Positions 22,725 through 34,200 of a DNA stretch of 64,000 nt are shown here, piece after piece. Numbering within the stretch: the stretch's first letter is position 1; each line of letters starts with the position of its first letter. Where the stretch lies: the NCBI RefSeq assembly GCF_003086295.3, contig NC_092048.1, positions 108,144,276 to 108,208,275 on the forward strand, given 5' to 3'. Position numbers and translations under genes: made by a program. The notes beneath the pieces are model-generated. The model made no database searches. It was not told the origin of the DNA and saw only the letters and a program-made list of their open reading frames with translations. Source of the stretch: Arachis hypogaea (Eukaryota > Streptophyta > Magnoliopsida > Fabales > Fabaceae).

Positions 22725-22896
22725 GATGCTGGAGAAGAGATTGAACCTTTCGGTGACTTTAATACCGAAGCTGAAAGGAAGTTGAGGCAGCTAGTTATAG
22801 AGAAGTAACTCTCTCTCTTAGAGATTGAACCTTTTGGTGACTTGAATACTGAAGCTGAAAGGAAGTTGGGGCAGCTAGTTTTACTCTATCTCTCTC
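22725..22896 (+). repeat. Partial duplication of the sixth AspRS exon block
   Basis: The exon text GAGATTGAACCTTTCGGTGA.. (from about 22737) recurs at about 22821-22886 with the same ending GGAAGTTGNGGCAGCTAGTT. Two diverged copies of one exon side by side are a further sign of decay. Confidence 0.85.
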
Positions 22897-22921
22897 GTCA
22901 CACACACAACAAAGAAGTGTA

Positions 22922-23462
22922 ATAAGAGTAAAGTGACAAATAGATTCTCGAAGATGTTGACCTTGGACTAATTAGTCCTTGAAGAAGAAAAAAGTATCAA
23001 TTAGGTCCTCCAAGATAGCAAACGGTGGACATGTATCTCCTTCTGTCGATGAATAGTGTAAAACAAAACCGAATTGTCCATATATTTCATTATTTACAGT
23101 GGTGCATGTCTCGTTATTGTCACGTGAGCAGAAAAACGATGTAGTTTTAGACAGTGAAGCATTTAGTATCTTGAGTTTTCATATACAGTTTAGCAGCTAA
23201 TCTATTTATAACAAATCCTATGAAGTTTCGTTCTAACAATTGTTATCTACATGACTATCTTTCATAGATAAACATGTCAAAGTAATTAACAGTACATATA
23301 AGCATCACTGTTAAGTTTTAGTTGATGAATTGATATAAAGACATCATGTATCCACTGTTTGCTATCCTGGTTGACCAAATTGGTACTTTTTTTTTCTCTA
23401 GGGACTAATTACTCCGAAGTCAAAATCTTCAAGAACCTAATTGTCACTCTACTCAATATTTT
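22922..23462. mobile_element. Foldback MITE with about 110 bp inverted ends, in a synthetase intron
   Basis: The left arm (about 22922-23036: GTAAAGTGACAAATAGATTC .. GATAGCAAACGGTGGACATG) is the imperfect reverse complement of the right arm (about 23345-23462: CATGTATCCACTGTTTGCTATC .. GTCACTCTACTCAA). No ORF and no clear target duplication were seen. The long TIR would fit a Mutator-like MITE, but the family is not certain. Confidence 0.75.
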
Positions 23463-24230
23463 ATTTATTTTTTAATGACCTATTATTTTGGATTAACTTG
23501 TTCTAATTTTTGTTTATAGTTTTGGTACGGAGTTCTATAGTACCCCTTTGTTGTCGGACCATTTTACACAATGCCTTGCTATAGTAATCCACAGTACTCC
23601 AACTCATTTGATGTCTTTATTAGAGGTAAGTAATAAGAGATTTTGTCATACATTGCATTAGTACGAGAAATGATTTCATTGAACTTTTCATCTATACTGT
23701 ATCCGTAAGAGAACACTTGTAAACTCCTGGAGCACATTTAATGTGTGTTTTAGAAACATTAATAGCCACTTATTCTTGATATTTTATATAGTTTTTAAAC
23801 ATTATAAATGAAAATAAATGGATATATTTGTCTTGGAGCATGCAAGTATTTCTCACAGTCATCATTGCTTTTTCATAGATATAATTATTTCCACAGAAGT
23901 TTAGAGGTTGCCACTGTTTTTTATTCAATGTGTTTTGTATTGCTTGCCCCTTAGATGAGGAGATCATTTCAGGAACTCAGTGTGTCCACGATCCAGAAAT
24001 GTTGGAAAAATGGGCTGAGTCTTGTGGCATTAATGTCAAGACAATATCTACATATTTTGATTCTTTCAAGCATTTTTCATGGCCTCTTTCTCGGTTCCTC
24101 TTTGCCATATTCAGTGATTCTCTTCGTAACTCTGGTAGCTACTGTCTCCATCCATTAGTAAATATCATTTTAATAAATTTTTTCCTTCTAAAAATCAATA
24201 TATCTAGACATAATTTGTGTCCAAACGAGT

Positions 24231-24458
24231 AAACCATTATTTTGACCCTTGAAATATTTGTTTGTGACAAAATGATCCCTTAAAAATTGGTAACATTTCA
24301 TGGTACCTGAAATATTGTTTCCACTCGACAGAAATTACTATTTTTTGTTGAAAAAATGGTTCCTTAATAATTGATAATTATTTCATGGTACCTGAAAAAC
24401 CATCCACAAAATGAGAGGGCTATCTCGCCAGATATTTCTAGGGCCAAAATGACGGTTT
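24231..24458. mobile_element. Short MITE with about 27 bp inverted ends
   Basis: AAACCATTATTTTGACCCTTG at the left is mirrored by the right end, whose reverse complement reads AAACCGTCATTTTGGCCCTAG. It is about 228 bp, AT-rich and without an ORF. It lies between the seventh-eighth and last exon blocks of the AspRS copy. Confidence 0.7.
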
Positions 24459-24757
24459 GATCCTAGTTATGTAATGTTTGCAACAAGCTTGACATAGGCA
24501 TAGTTGGGCTAAAAGTGTCGAATTACTTTTAGATACATTGATTTTCGGGTTTTACAACTGTCTAACCGACAGTTATTTTTTATTACTGGACAGATAGAAT
24601 GATTTATATTTTCAACAAATTAAATTACCTGATATCAAAAACTAATTGGTTTGTTGATAATTCAGATCTGGTGCACCAACACACCATGGCTTTTGGAGAT
24701 GGATTGGAGCCCGTAGTAATGCTCTTCTGTGGCCTGAATAACGTTCGAAGAGTATAG

Positions 24758-25590
24758 AATGATAGAATGGTGTTTGATTGCATTAGGTAGGTAGTGTTTC
24801 GCACTGGGTATTTTATTCACTAGTGGTCATATGATTAGGATGGTGCATTTTGAGTTTCCTTTAACCGAAGTTTGAGGCAAGACGTAATATGAATGTCTCC
24901 CCGTTTGGTACCAAATTTTGTTTCATGTTTATTTGATGAGTGATGAATTTCTACATAATGGTGGAAACATGACCAAGAAAATAAAAGGTAAAAATAAAGA
25001 ACCTTGTTTGGCATCACCCATGCAAGATGCACCTCTAATACACTGATACCACCACGGCAATCAACTCGCAAAGTCGCAGACCAATACGCACACATCTTGT
25101 TGGAGATGACATTGCACTTTCTGTTATCTATACTCGTTAAGTCTTAATTTATTCATATTACGTTACTTCTTACCTATATGAGACTGACGCAGCGCTAGTT
25201 CAAGAACAGTTTTTTTTTTCTGGCTAGATACCTAGGAATGGATTTATTTATTTGTTCATTAAATTTAAACTTGAAACTACAATGGATTCTTTCAAATTCT
25301 AGAACTGAAAATTTATAATTTTTCTGTTATTCATTTTCATTAGTACTGAAAAGTAAACAATAAACTAAGATATGAAGTTGCCTAATAAGAACATTTAATA
25401 ATTTCACTAAGTAAAACTATAAAAATTCAAAGAAGAACAAAAGAAAATGTATTCCACTAAACCAAATTCTAAACAAAACTTAATAACAAGTAAATTGTTT
25501 ATTAAAATAAAAACGAAACCTTAAAAAATTGTAAACTCTAGACCACTTTTGGTTCCTAGTTAAAATTGAAACTCTCTTGGAAGGATTTAA
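24758..25590. other. Intergenic, between the AspRS copy and the sugar transporter
   Basis: No gene was seen. 24835-25100 is less AT-rich and opens on the minus strand (86 codons), but it matches no family I know and looks like repeat debris. The rest is AT-rich and includes the 3' flank of the transporter. Confidence 0.55.
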
Positions 25591-27222
25591 TCAACATGAG
25601 TTATCCACCTTGGCTTTAGCTTCTTCACTTGCAGACTTGACAAATTTTTTCCAATAAGAATGATTTTGCCACACAACAGACATCTCTTCGATGGGAACTC
25701 CCTTAGTCTCCGGAAGACACTTATGGATAAAGCAGCTCATAACCAAAACAAAAATAGCAAAGAAGATGAAGAGGCCAAATTTCATATGGCAGAGCATGGA
25801 GGTGAATACTTGAGCAATCGCAAAAGTGAAAATCATAACAGACACATTGATACTCTGAGCTGCAGATCTGACTTCAAGGGGAAATATCTCGCTAGGAACC
25901 AACCATCCAAGAGGACCCCATGACCATGCAAATCCCATCACATAGATGCATATAAATCCCACCACAAGGAATGCATACCATTTTGGCAACGTTCCTGGGT
26001 TTCCATCTACTCCAAATTTGCTTGCTATAGCAGCGGTTATCACAATCTGCATCCATCCATTATATATAACAAATTCAACAATAATGCAGGCAAACTAATA
26101 ATTAAAAATATAAATGAGTAAAAAATGTACCTGACAGATAAACATCTGAGCACTGCCTTCGAGAAAGAGCTTGCGCCTTCCAACTTTGTCAACGGTAAAG
26201 ATTGAAACAAAGGTAGCAAGCGCATTAAAGCCACCGGTGATCATGGAAGACATAAGGGAAGCATTGCTACCAAAGCCAATGGTTCTGAACAAAACAGGAG
26301 CATAGAAAGTAATCACATTCATGCCGGTGAGCTGCTGGAAGAAAGGAATGGCTATGGCCATCACGAACTGAGGCCTATAATGCCTCTTCAACAGAGTGGC
26401 CCATGAGTGATTCACTGCCGCGGACGATTGACTCGCCTCAACAAGATCCTTGAACTCTTCCTCCACATCACTGGTTCCTCTAATCTTGATCAGCTCTTGC
26501 TTGGCTTTCTCATCTTTGCCACGCTCGATCAAGGAGCTCAGCGAGTCGGAGAGAAAGATTGCGCCGATGACGATCATCACAGCGGGGACAGCCGCAAAAC
26601 CCAAGCTGTAGTGCCAGCCTTCACCGTTCTTCATCTTGGCGAAGAAATAATTGAGAACGTTGGTGACAAAGATGCCAATGGTGATGGCCAATTGGAACAT
26701 CATGTTAAGGGCTCCTCTGTATTTGTAAGGAGCAACCTCCGACACATAGATTGGAGCAGACTGATTGGCACATCCAATTCCGAAGCCAAGCAACATGCGA
26801 CCAACAATGAGCATCCACACTTTCTGAGCAAACGCATTGAAACCGGCACCCACGAGAAACAGAAAACCGCCGGACAACATGGTAAGACGCCTTCCAAAGA
26901 TTCAAGTGATGGAAGACGCACAGAGTGATGCCACGAGAGCAGCCAGATACAGGGAGGATGTAAAGAGTGTTAAAACCTGGCTGTCAAACCTGCAATACTG
27001 ATTGTCAGATGGCTTCATGTTCATCTCCTTTGCATACACGTCTGGGAAAAATTTTTTCAGAAAAGGATCTATCGATGTAACTCCACCTGAGATGCCAAGA
27101 TCATATCCAAAAATTAGTCCTCCAAATGCAGCAACCATGCACGTCACAAAAATCCGAAAAGTGAGTTTTCCCGGATATTGCTTCCCATTGGCAGAGCCCT
27201 TTCCAATGAGTCCACCGGCCAT
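25591..27222 (-). pseudogene. Sugar transport protein (STP-type hexose/H+ symporter), one in-frame stop
   Basis: ATG 27222 starts [18 protein letters not shown], the usual STP N-terminus. Exon 1 is 27222-26131, intron 26130-26047 (GT..AG) and exon 2 26046-25591, 515 residues in all, the normal STP length. Twelve hydrophobic segments are expected in this family. Landmarks are [92 protein letters not shown] and [16 protein letters not shown] at 26904-26902 replaces an Arg codon (CGA) just before IFGRR, in the loop between TM2 and TM3, and would stop translation after about 106 residues. The PESP-like motif is also weakened (LSDSLSSLIERG). The family imports hexoses with protons across the plasma membrane. 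One C-to-T change could be recent, allelic or a sequence error. Confidence 0.92.
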
Positions 27223-27367
27223 TGTTGTATTTGATCGGTGAGTGGAATGGAACACAACACTTTGAATTGCTAACAAATGAAAAGAAAAAAAATCGCTGAT
27301 GATGAAGAAGAGAAGAGAAAGGAAAAGACTAGTGTTAGGTTTGTAGGAAAGAACGCAAAGACTATGC

Positions 27368-27376
27368 TATTTTATA
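27368..27376 (-). promoter_or_regulatory. Putative TATA box of the sugar transporter gene
   Basis: TATAAAATA on the minus strand lies about 150 bp upstream of the ATG, a fitting distance for a plant promoter with a short leader. The leader (27223-27340) is A/G-rich. Confidence 0.5.
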
Positions 27377-27660
27377 CATGATTCACGCAAGGGCTTCTGC
27401 CAGAATTGTTATCTTTTTTCTCTTATCTTATATTTATCTATCTTTTGTTTAAGATAAAGAACATTTTAAACTCTCCAAAGAACATGGAATATATATGTTA
27501 GAAATGATTAAGTTTTATATAAATATTAAAAGATATAAATTAGAGAACATCAACGCACTACAAGATTAATATTTATTTATGGGAGTATTTTGGTGGAGGT
27601 TTTTAAAAACCTCCACAATACATTTTATTTGTGGCAATTTAAAAAACCTCCACTCCTAAT

Positions 27661-29740
27661 TAATTAAAATTCAAAATTTTAGAATAAAATTTCATTTTTT
27701 CTTTTTACCCCCAAATGAAAGGCACTGCTGCTGAGTTAACTAAGGGAGAGACCACGAAACCCTAAGTTTTCTCTCACCATTTTCGCCACCGTTTCCACTG
27801 CCGTTTCCGCCGCCGGCCGCCGTTATCACTACCATGTCTATTGTAGTAGAGAGCTTCTGAATCGAGCCACCTCTTCTATCAACGCGTTCTCAGATCTTTT
27901 CTCTCTATACTGTCGTTGCTGCCACTGTTGCCACCGCAGTTTCCGCCGCCGTTGCCGCCACAATTTCTGCCGTCGATGCCACCGTAGGTGCCGTGGTACA
28001 ACGCATTTTCAGATCTGTTCACTCCCGACCTTCTTCTTCAACGCTGCTTTCTCTCACTTCGATTCCTTTGAACTGCCGCGCCGCTGGTACTTCCTTTCTT
28101 CTTCTTCCCTATTAATTTTCTGATATTTCTTCTTTATTAATAATATTTTTTTCTCTGTGTCGTCTCCTCTGTTCTGTTGCAACTATTTTACTGGTATCTC
28201 CTTTTTGTTCTTCAGTAATGTTTAACTGTTTATGTAGTTTATGTCTTGGTTTGATTATAGTTTTGGTTTGATTAAACTTTATTGTTGTTTTGGCTACTAA
28301 TTTTGTTCTTTATTGTTATTGACTGTCTATTAATAATATTGTATCGCAAATTAGTGACCATTGTGCTTTAATTTTAGACTTATATATTATTAGTGATTAT
28401 TATGTTTTAATTCTTTGTAGACATCATTAATTCATTATCAGAACAAAATGGCATTATTTGATTCACTGTTTTCTGTATAGTGTAGTGCAAGGTCTAATGG
28501 CTTTTTGGATTGTTCAACAAGATATTCTTATTTGATTCTCAGGGTTTACGGTTTAGGCCCCTGTGCTTCTTGAAAAATGAGTTTCATTGGTCTCGAGGCT
28601 CTTTAATCTATGCATTAATTTGAGGTTATATACCTTCCATTTTGTTAAATCAATTATTTCCTAATCATTGTATTCTGTACTTATCTTCATCATTGTTCAT
28701 CACATTTGTGTTTGTCAACAGGCAATATGTTATCTATCATATATTTTTACTGCTTCACTGATTTAGGTGAAGAGGAAAAGTAATTTTTCCCCCTAATTAT
28801 CTGAAGCAACCAAACTGATGTTTACAATCAATAACATTTTTTAGGCTTAGGGGACTAGTTGTTCTGGGAACGTGAATTCATGAAATATAATTTTGCATTT
28901 TTTGAGCTTGGAACTTTTTATATTTAGCTTCTTCTCTCAAGTTCTACTATTTATCTTGTACTCACTTCTCACTTTTCACTGAATTAGGCTGAAGAGTGTT
29001 ATCTATCACTTTAGAGGAAATAGAGAATTTCCTTAGCTAAGAATCGGTTAGTTTTGTTGCAAAGTTGTTTCTTCTTTATCCCTAAATTTTATTATTATCA
29101 CCATCATAATTATATTGAATTTGTCTCCTGTTAGGGATTGGAAGGCCTCATGGGCAAATGGATCCTAAAGCATTCTTGCTTCAATAATTCAATGTAATAG
29201 CTAGACAACGAGTAAGTTATCATTCATTGTTAAATGTATTTTGGGTTCCAATACTGTAACAGCTAGACGCAGTATTGCTCTTCAAGTTCTCAATTTAGTG
29301 TAATTGATGTCCAAGTACTATATCCTTAGGTGCTCTTGGAGCATGATGTGTATTTTGCTCCCAACTAATTAGAAAAATGCCATTTTAAATTGGTGTTTAA
29401 ATTAATAGCTAGCCATATCATATCATGTCATTTTTGTTGATTGTTTTCATACCCACTTGGAGCATAGTTCATAATGAGCACCGAAGAATATCTATGGTGG
29501 TCCAAATAAATATAACTAGAAAAATGGTGAGTTGGCATTTTTGAGACATAAATATTTCTTTTGAATGCATATCTAGTCAAACAAATTCTTTGGTTTTCCT
29601 CCCTAAATCCTAATTAAGAAGGTGCACTTTTGTGTTCTTGGATTTCAATCGGCCAAAGGAAATGGTGCTTGCAATAATAGTTTATATCCTAATGGCAGTG
29701 AACAATAATAGTTTATATCATATTTCATGTAATTTTCTGT

Positions 29741-29772
<32 letters not shown>

Positions 29773-29929
29773 GAATGGAATAGGATGCCAAGTTAGTTAA
29801 ATTATAATTCTTTCTCCCATTCTTAAAATATTATAAATACAAAGTCAATTAAATTATTAATTAATAATTTTTTCTTAGTGATTAATTAATAATCTTGCTC
29901 CCATCCTTAAAATATTATAAACCTGTAAT
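27661..29929 (+). other. CACTA left interior: GC-rich leader and long intron
   Basis: 27775-28086 is GC-rich with CCGCCG runs and looks like a 5' untranslated exon. A CTG|GTACTT donor follows at 28087, and an acceptor TGTGCAG at 31201 stands two bases before the ATG of the accessory gene. The rest (28100-29929) is AT-rich intron-like sequence with a TTTA microsatellite at about 29744-29773. No ORF was accepted. The leader exon is inferred. Confidence 0.5.
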
Positions 29930-29957
29930 GCTTTTCAGGAACAAGATTATTCTCTGC

Positions 29958-30430
29958 TCTTCATCTAGCCGGGACTCAACCTCAACAAGCTTAGCTCTCG
30001 TTTCATTACATTCTTTCCTAGCATTCTCTGTCTTCTCTTCTGGGCCTCTAATTCAGCCAGCAGCTGCTGAACCATATTAGATTTTGAAGACTGAGGTCCT
30101 CCTCCAAAACCTAGCACACATGTTTTATTCCTGACCACCGACTCGAAGGCATTATTAATAAATTCAGGTTCAACTGTTTCAATCCCTTCTTGAGAATCCT
30201 CTAGCTCACATAAATTCTTATCAATTTGTTCGGCAATCTTGTCCTGTGATGAATTGACAAAATAATCAACCACTTAAAGAGGACAAGATCAATTTCAAGC
30301 AATATATACTATTGTAGTACTAGTTTAAAATGCAATTACGTTTACTTCCTTAGATGCCTCATCAACCCATTCACCATTTGTCTTTTTGTGTGTCAGTTGC
30401 CACAATTTCTGCAAATGAGGCTCCTTTCCA
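29958..30430 (-). pseudogene. Antisense Transposase_24-like fragment inside the CACTA element
   Basis: On the minus strand about 30425-30350 codes for LWQLTHKKTNGEWVDEAS. After a short intron the frame resumes at 30243 (DKIAEQIDKNLCELE) and runs through VLGFGGGPQSSKSNMVQQLL and AELEAQKRRQR. The end (ARLVEVESRLDEEQ-like reading near 29960-30000) lies in another frame, so a frameshift is present. The pattern (H-x-T-hydrophilic block, GFGxGP, coiled coil) is that of plant Ptta/En/Spm transposases. It is a second, unrelated-in-sequence copy opposite to the main gene. Confidence 0.65.
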
Positions 30431-31203
30431 GTCACCGAGTCCTGCTGTTAAATTTTTTTGTTATTAGTTTTATAACTAGTGTGATTATTGGTACTAGATG
30501 CAGTTACGTTTAGCATAAGCAAGGGTGAGAAATGAATAATGAGGAATGAGCATGCATGCCCCATCAAGTGGACCATAAGTCCTTAGTTTATGGGGTCCAT
30601 GTCCTAAACAATATGCCCTCATACACTGCTTTGTACCTCAAAAAGAGAAAGCATTCAATCAATAATAATGATAACACCTTGTGTGCTGCTCTTTCATCAC
30701 CATCTTTTTGTCTCTCTGGATTATTTTTTATTTTCCCCTCTAATTAATTTAACCACACAACTTAATTACATACATATCACTCCTCTCTAACAAAAAATAT
30801 TGTTAAGTAAGATTTCATAGACGTGATGAAATTTCATTATTACTTAATTAATTAGTCTTGCCAATAAAATTTTATTTATGCGAAGAAATGATGATGTTGG
30901 ATCTATATATATGGTTTTGGTTGGAGAAATTAAACTACTTAAAATAGGGAGAAAGAGGGGGACTTGGATCTGTTGACCTAAGCTTTTAATAATTTATGCA
31001 TGGGCATGTCTTGTTCCAAATGCTTTTCTTTATCTTTACCTCTTTAGATTTCTGGCCGCATGAAAAGATTTCTGGCCACTGGTATAATTTGTCTGCATTT
31101 TTCTCCTATTTATCTTGTTTACTGTGCTTATTTGGCCACTGGTAAGGAGGATAGAATAGAATAAACTAATGCTTAACAGTTTTGTATTTGTTTATGTGCA
31201 GTC

Positions 31204-34200
31204 ATGCCAAGGGGCAAACGCATAAAAAATCCATTAAAGTTTGTAGATGAGAGGGAAAACAACATTGCTTCTCGTTCACTTCAACCTCCAGCACCAGCAA
31301 CATTTGAAGATACCACTAGTGTAGAGGCTAGTGAGGCTCCTTCTCAAGATCCTTCTCAAGCTCCTTCTCAAGCAATTGCAAATTCCATTTCATCTGATGG
31401 AGCCACACGTTGTTCTAATTCAAAGTCTTCATCTGCTTGGAATGTGGAGATAATTGGTATTAATTTATATTGCATAATTAATTAATGTGATTAAAGCATA
31501 GTTTAAATCGTTTATGCTATTAGGTTGAACATGTCCTGATCAATAATCATTTGTTAGCTTAAAAGGTTGTAACTCCTAATATTTTATATTTGACTTTTGA
31601 GAATAACTGTAATAATGAAGTTTAAAAAAATGGATAAATAGTTAATATACATGCATTATTTATGAATGTTTTCAATAATGAAGTTTTTTATTTTCCTTAA
31701 GACTCTACAAATATGAAGAAGAAGGCTAAGATCAAAGTCAAGGATGTTTGCAACTTACCTAGGGGAGACCGTGTAATTGTAGAGGTTGACGAAGAGGGTG
31801 CGGCATATGGTGAAGCACAAGGTTTACTTGCTGGCTATTGTGGTATATTAGCAACTAATGCACGTATCTTTCCAATTAGCTTTGAAAAGTGGTCAGGACA
31901 AGAAAATGGTGGCATGCCTAAGTCTTTTAAGGATGAGTGCTTTGATACAATGATAAAGGTAAAATTCATTTTATTTGAAACTTCTATTAGTTCAAGTAAT
32001 TATTTATTTATTATTTATTTATTTCTTTGTTTGTTTGAAGCCCCACTTCCATTTTACAAGCACAGAAAAGATTGCCTACAGGTATTGCATTCAAAGTATT
32101 GCAAAGAAGTGGGGAACATATAGGCAAAGATTGTGGAATGAGTTCTATGATCCAACCATGAGAAGAGAAGCATTGGTGAACAATGTGCCTGATGATGTTC
32201 CAAGAGATCAATGGGCTTGCTTTGTCAATTATCGACTAAAGCCGTCTACAGTTGTAAGACACTAAACAATTCATTTAGTTATTGTTGTACTTTAATTAAA
32301 AAAAATTATTAATTGAAGTTATTATATTTATTTTTAGGAGCTTTGCATGAAAAATAAGGAAAATCGAAGTAAGCAAACCATTCCTCACACTTGTGGATCT
32401 AAATCCAACTCTCGGAGGCGACATGAGATGGTATATCTATAACAATATATAATGCGAAAACCTCAAGTTTGGTGTCCAATTTTCTTTCCTATTTTAACCC
32501 TACTAAGTGTGAACATAATCCAAAACTAACTTTACAGTTATGCATTTCACTACCAGTTACAAAAAAATTCACACGTAACTTCTTTCTCAATCCTCCACTT
32601 AAATAATCTATTTTTTTTTTTCATTTCTTTAATTTTCTTTACTTCTCTTTCTCAACTCTAACATTTTTACCTTTTGAATAACTCTTTAGAAAACTTCCTA
32701 AAATAGATAATGACTATGATAAATGTTGGTTTTAGAAGCATGTACGAACAAAAGAATAATTTATGATGGAGAAAGTGTTCAATTATCATCAATAGTAGTG
32801 ATAAGTAATTTTTGGTAAATTTTATTATATTTTGTGATATTTATTTAAATTATATTTTATTTAGTTTTATCTTAGTTTTAGTTTGTACCATTTTGTTCTG
32901 AGTATAATGTACTCTGTAGCTTCACTCTAATTATTTTATTAGAGCTTTTGTTGTAGTTTCTTAAAAAAAATTTATCATTTTTGTATTTCTTTTGATGTTT
33001 TTCTTCTCCTTTCTTTAACATTCTCAGTTGAATTGCCTCCATCCTACTCCTTTGCCTTCCTCCACTGCGGTTATAATTTTTTTTTTCAATTTACTTACTC
33101 AATCTATATTTTTAATCCATTTTTAATTTTTTTAATTTGTTACCAATTTTTCACGTAGACAAATAGCGTTATGTTTTTTTCTTTCATTAATTTGATTTGA
33201 CAAAAAAAAATAGTATCTTAACATTTTATATGTACATTTTATTTATTTTTTTGATATATCTGTATTTAACTAATTGTCAATGATGGGATAAAAAAATTTT
33301 ATAAATATTTTTAAATATTTTTCTTTTTAAATTGCTTTTAATGGGATAATTTTTTTTATTTTCTAAAATACTTGATTACTTAGAATATTGTATTTAAAAT
33401 TTGAGTATATAAATATTTTTAAATTAAACTAAAATAAATAAATTATATTACAAAAAAATTTATTAATTTTACCTTTTACAATATTATTTGTTTGGCATAT
33501 TGGCTTAGTTATTTAATTCGTATATAATGCATGCAAGAAAATCACATCTATCAAGTGTTTCTTAAAATATTCGTATACTAATTTTCTAAATAATTAATTA
33601 TTTAGAGTATTGAATTTGATATTTAATTACATAAAGTATTGTATTTGTCATACAGAAGACACAAAAAATATGCACATATCAATGATAAAGTGAACAAACT
33701 CCATATAATATTAAAATGGATAAGATAAGAACTTTGTTAATTAATTTCAATTTTTTAATTTATTAGTTTTTTATATATCTTTTATTTTTTGGATTGTTTT
33801 ATTTTATTAGGCATTTTAATTTATTTTATTGTATTTTTTTTATTTTAAAAATTTTAGAGTCTAAAGAACTCCTATTCAAACGATTCAAACCACATGATTA
33901 AAAAGTGGTTTAAGAGAATATATTTGAATTTGGGTATTTTAGCATTTATTAATGAATAACTACTAGAAAAAAAATTATTGCATAAATAACAGAAATAAGT
34001 TGATAATATATAGGCTAATTTAGAAAACCAAAAAAAAGTAAAAACGTAACAAAAATTAACTTTAATTTTGAAGATAAATAAAAAGATGTGACATTTTATA
34101 CATTAGATAATTTAAATGATACTCATTATATAGGAAGTGAAAAAAATTTTTACTGAAAAAAATTTCATAACAAAATTGAGTTTGGAGAGAGAGAGATATA

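Larger units (their letters stand above)
20689..24757 (+). pseudogene. Cytosolic aspartyl-tRNA synthetase, decayed copy with introns kept
   Basis: Eight exon-like blocks at about 20689-20799, 20933-21054, 21252-21542, 21636-21751, 21942-21995, 22725-22805, 23520-23625 and 23955-24080 plus 24666-24757 follow the class IIb AspRS order, most with GT/AG borders. Landmarks are ALSTLPINLENAARSEAEIEK, QLVRVNQDTRLN, LIAGSSEGGAAVFRL, motif 2 [39 protein letters not shown] and GAPTHHGF. Damage includes a 7 bp duplication (GGTGAGT) and a 1 bp insertion in exon 2, a frameshift in exon 4 before YPFEPLK, a deletion plus frameshift in exon 7, and a 1 bp insertion in the last exon. The motif 3 arginine is replaced by proline (GLEPVV for GLERVV). 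The N-terminal exons are absent. Retained introns show it is a duplicated, not a retro-copied, pseudogene. The enzyme normally charges tRNA-Asp in the cytosol. Confidence 0.9.

Noticed and set aside
26407..26928. 173-codon plus-strand ORF
   Set aside because: It is antisense to the sugar transporter exon, which is far better supported.
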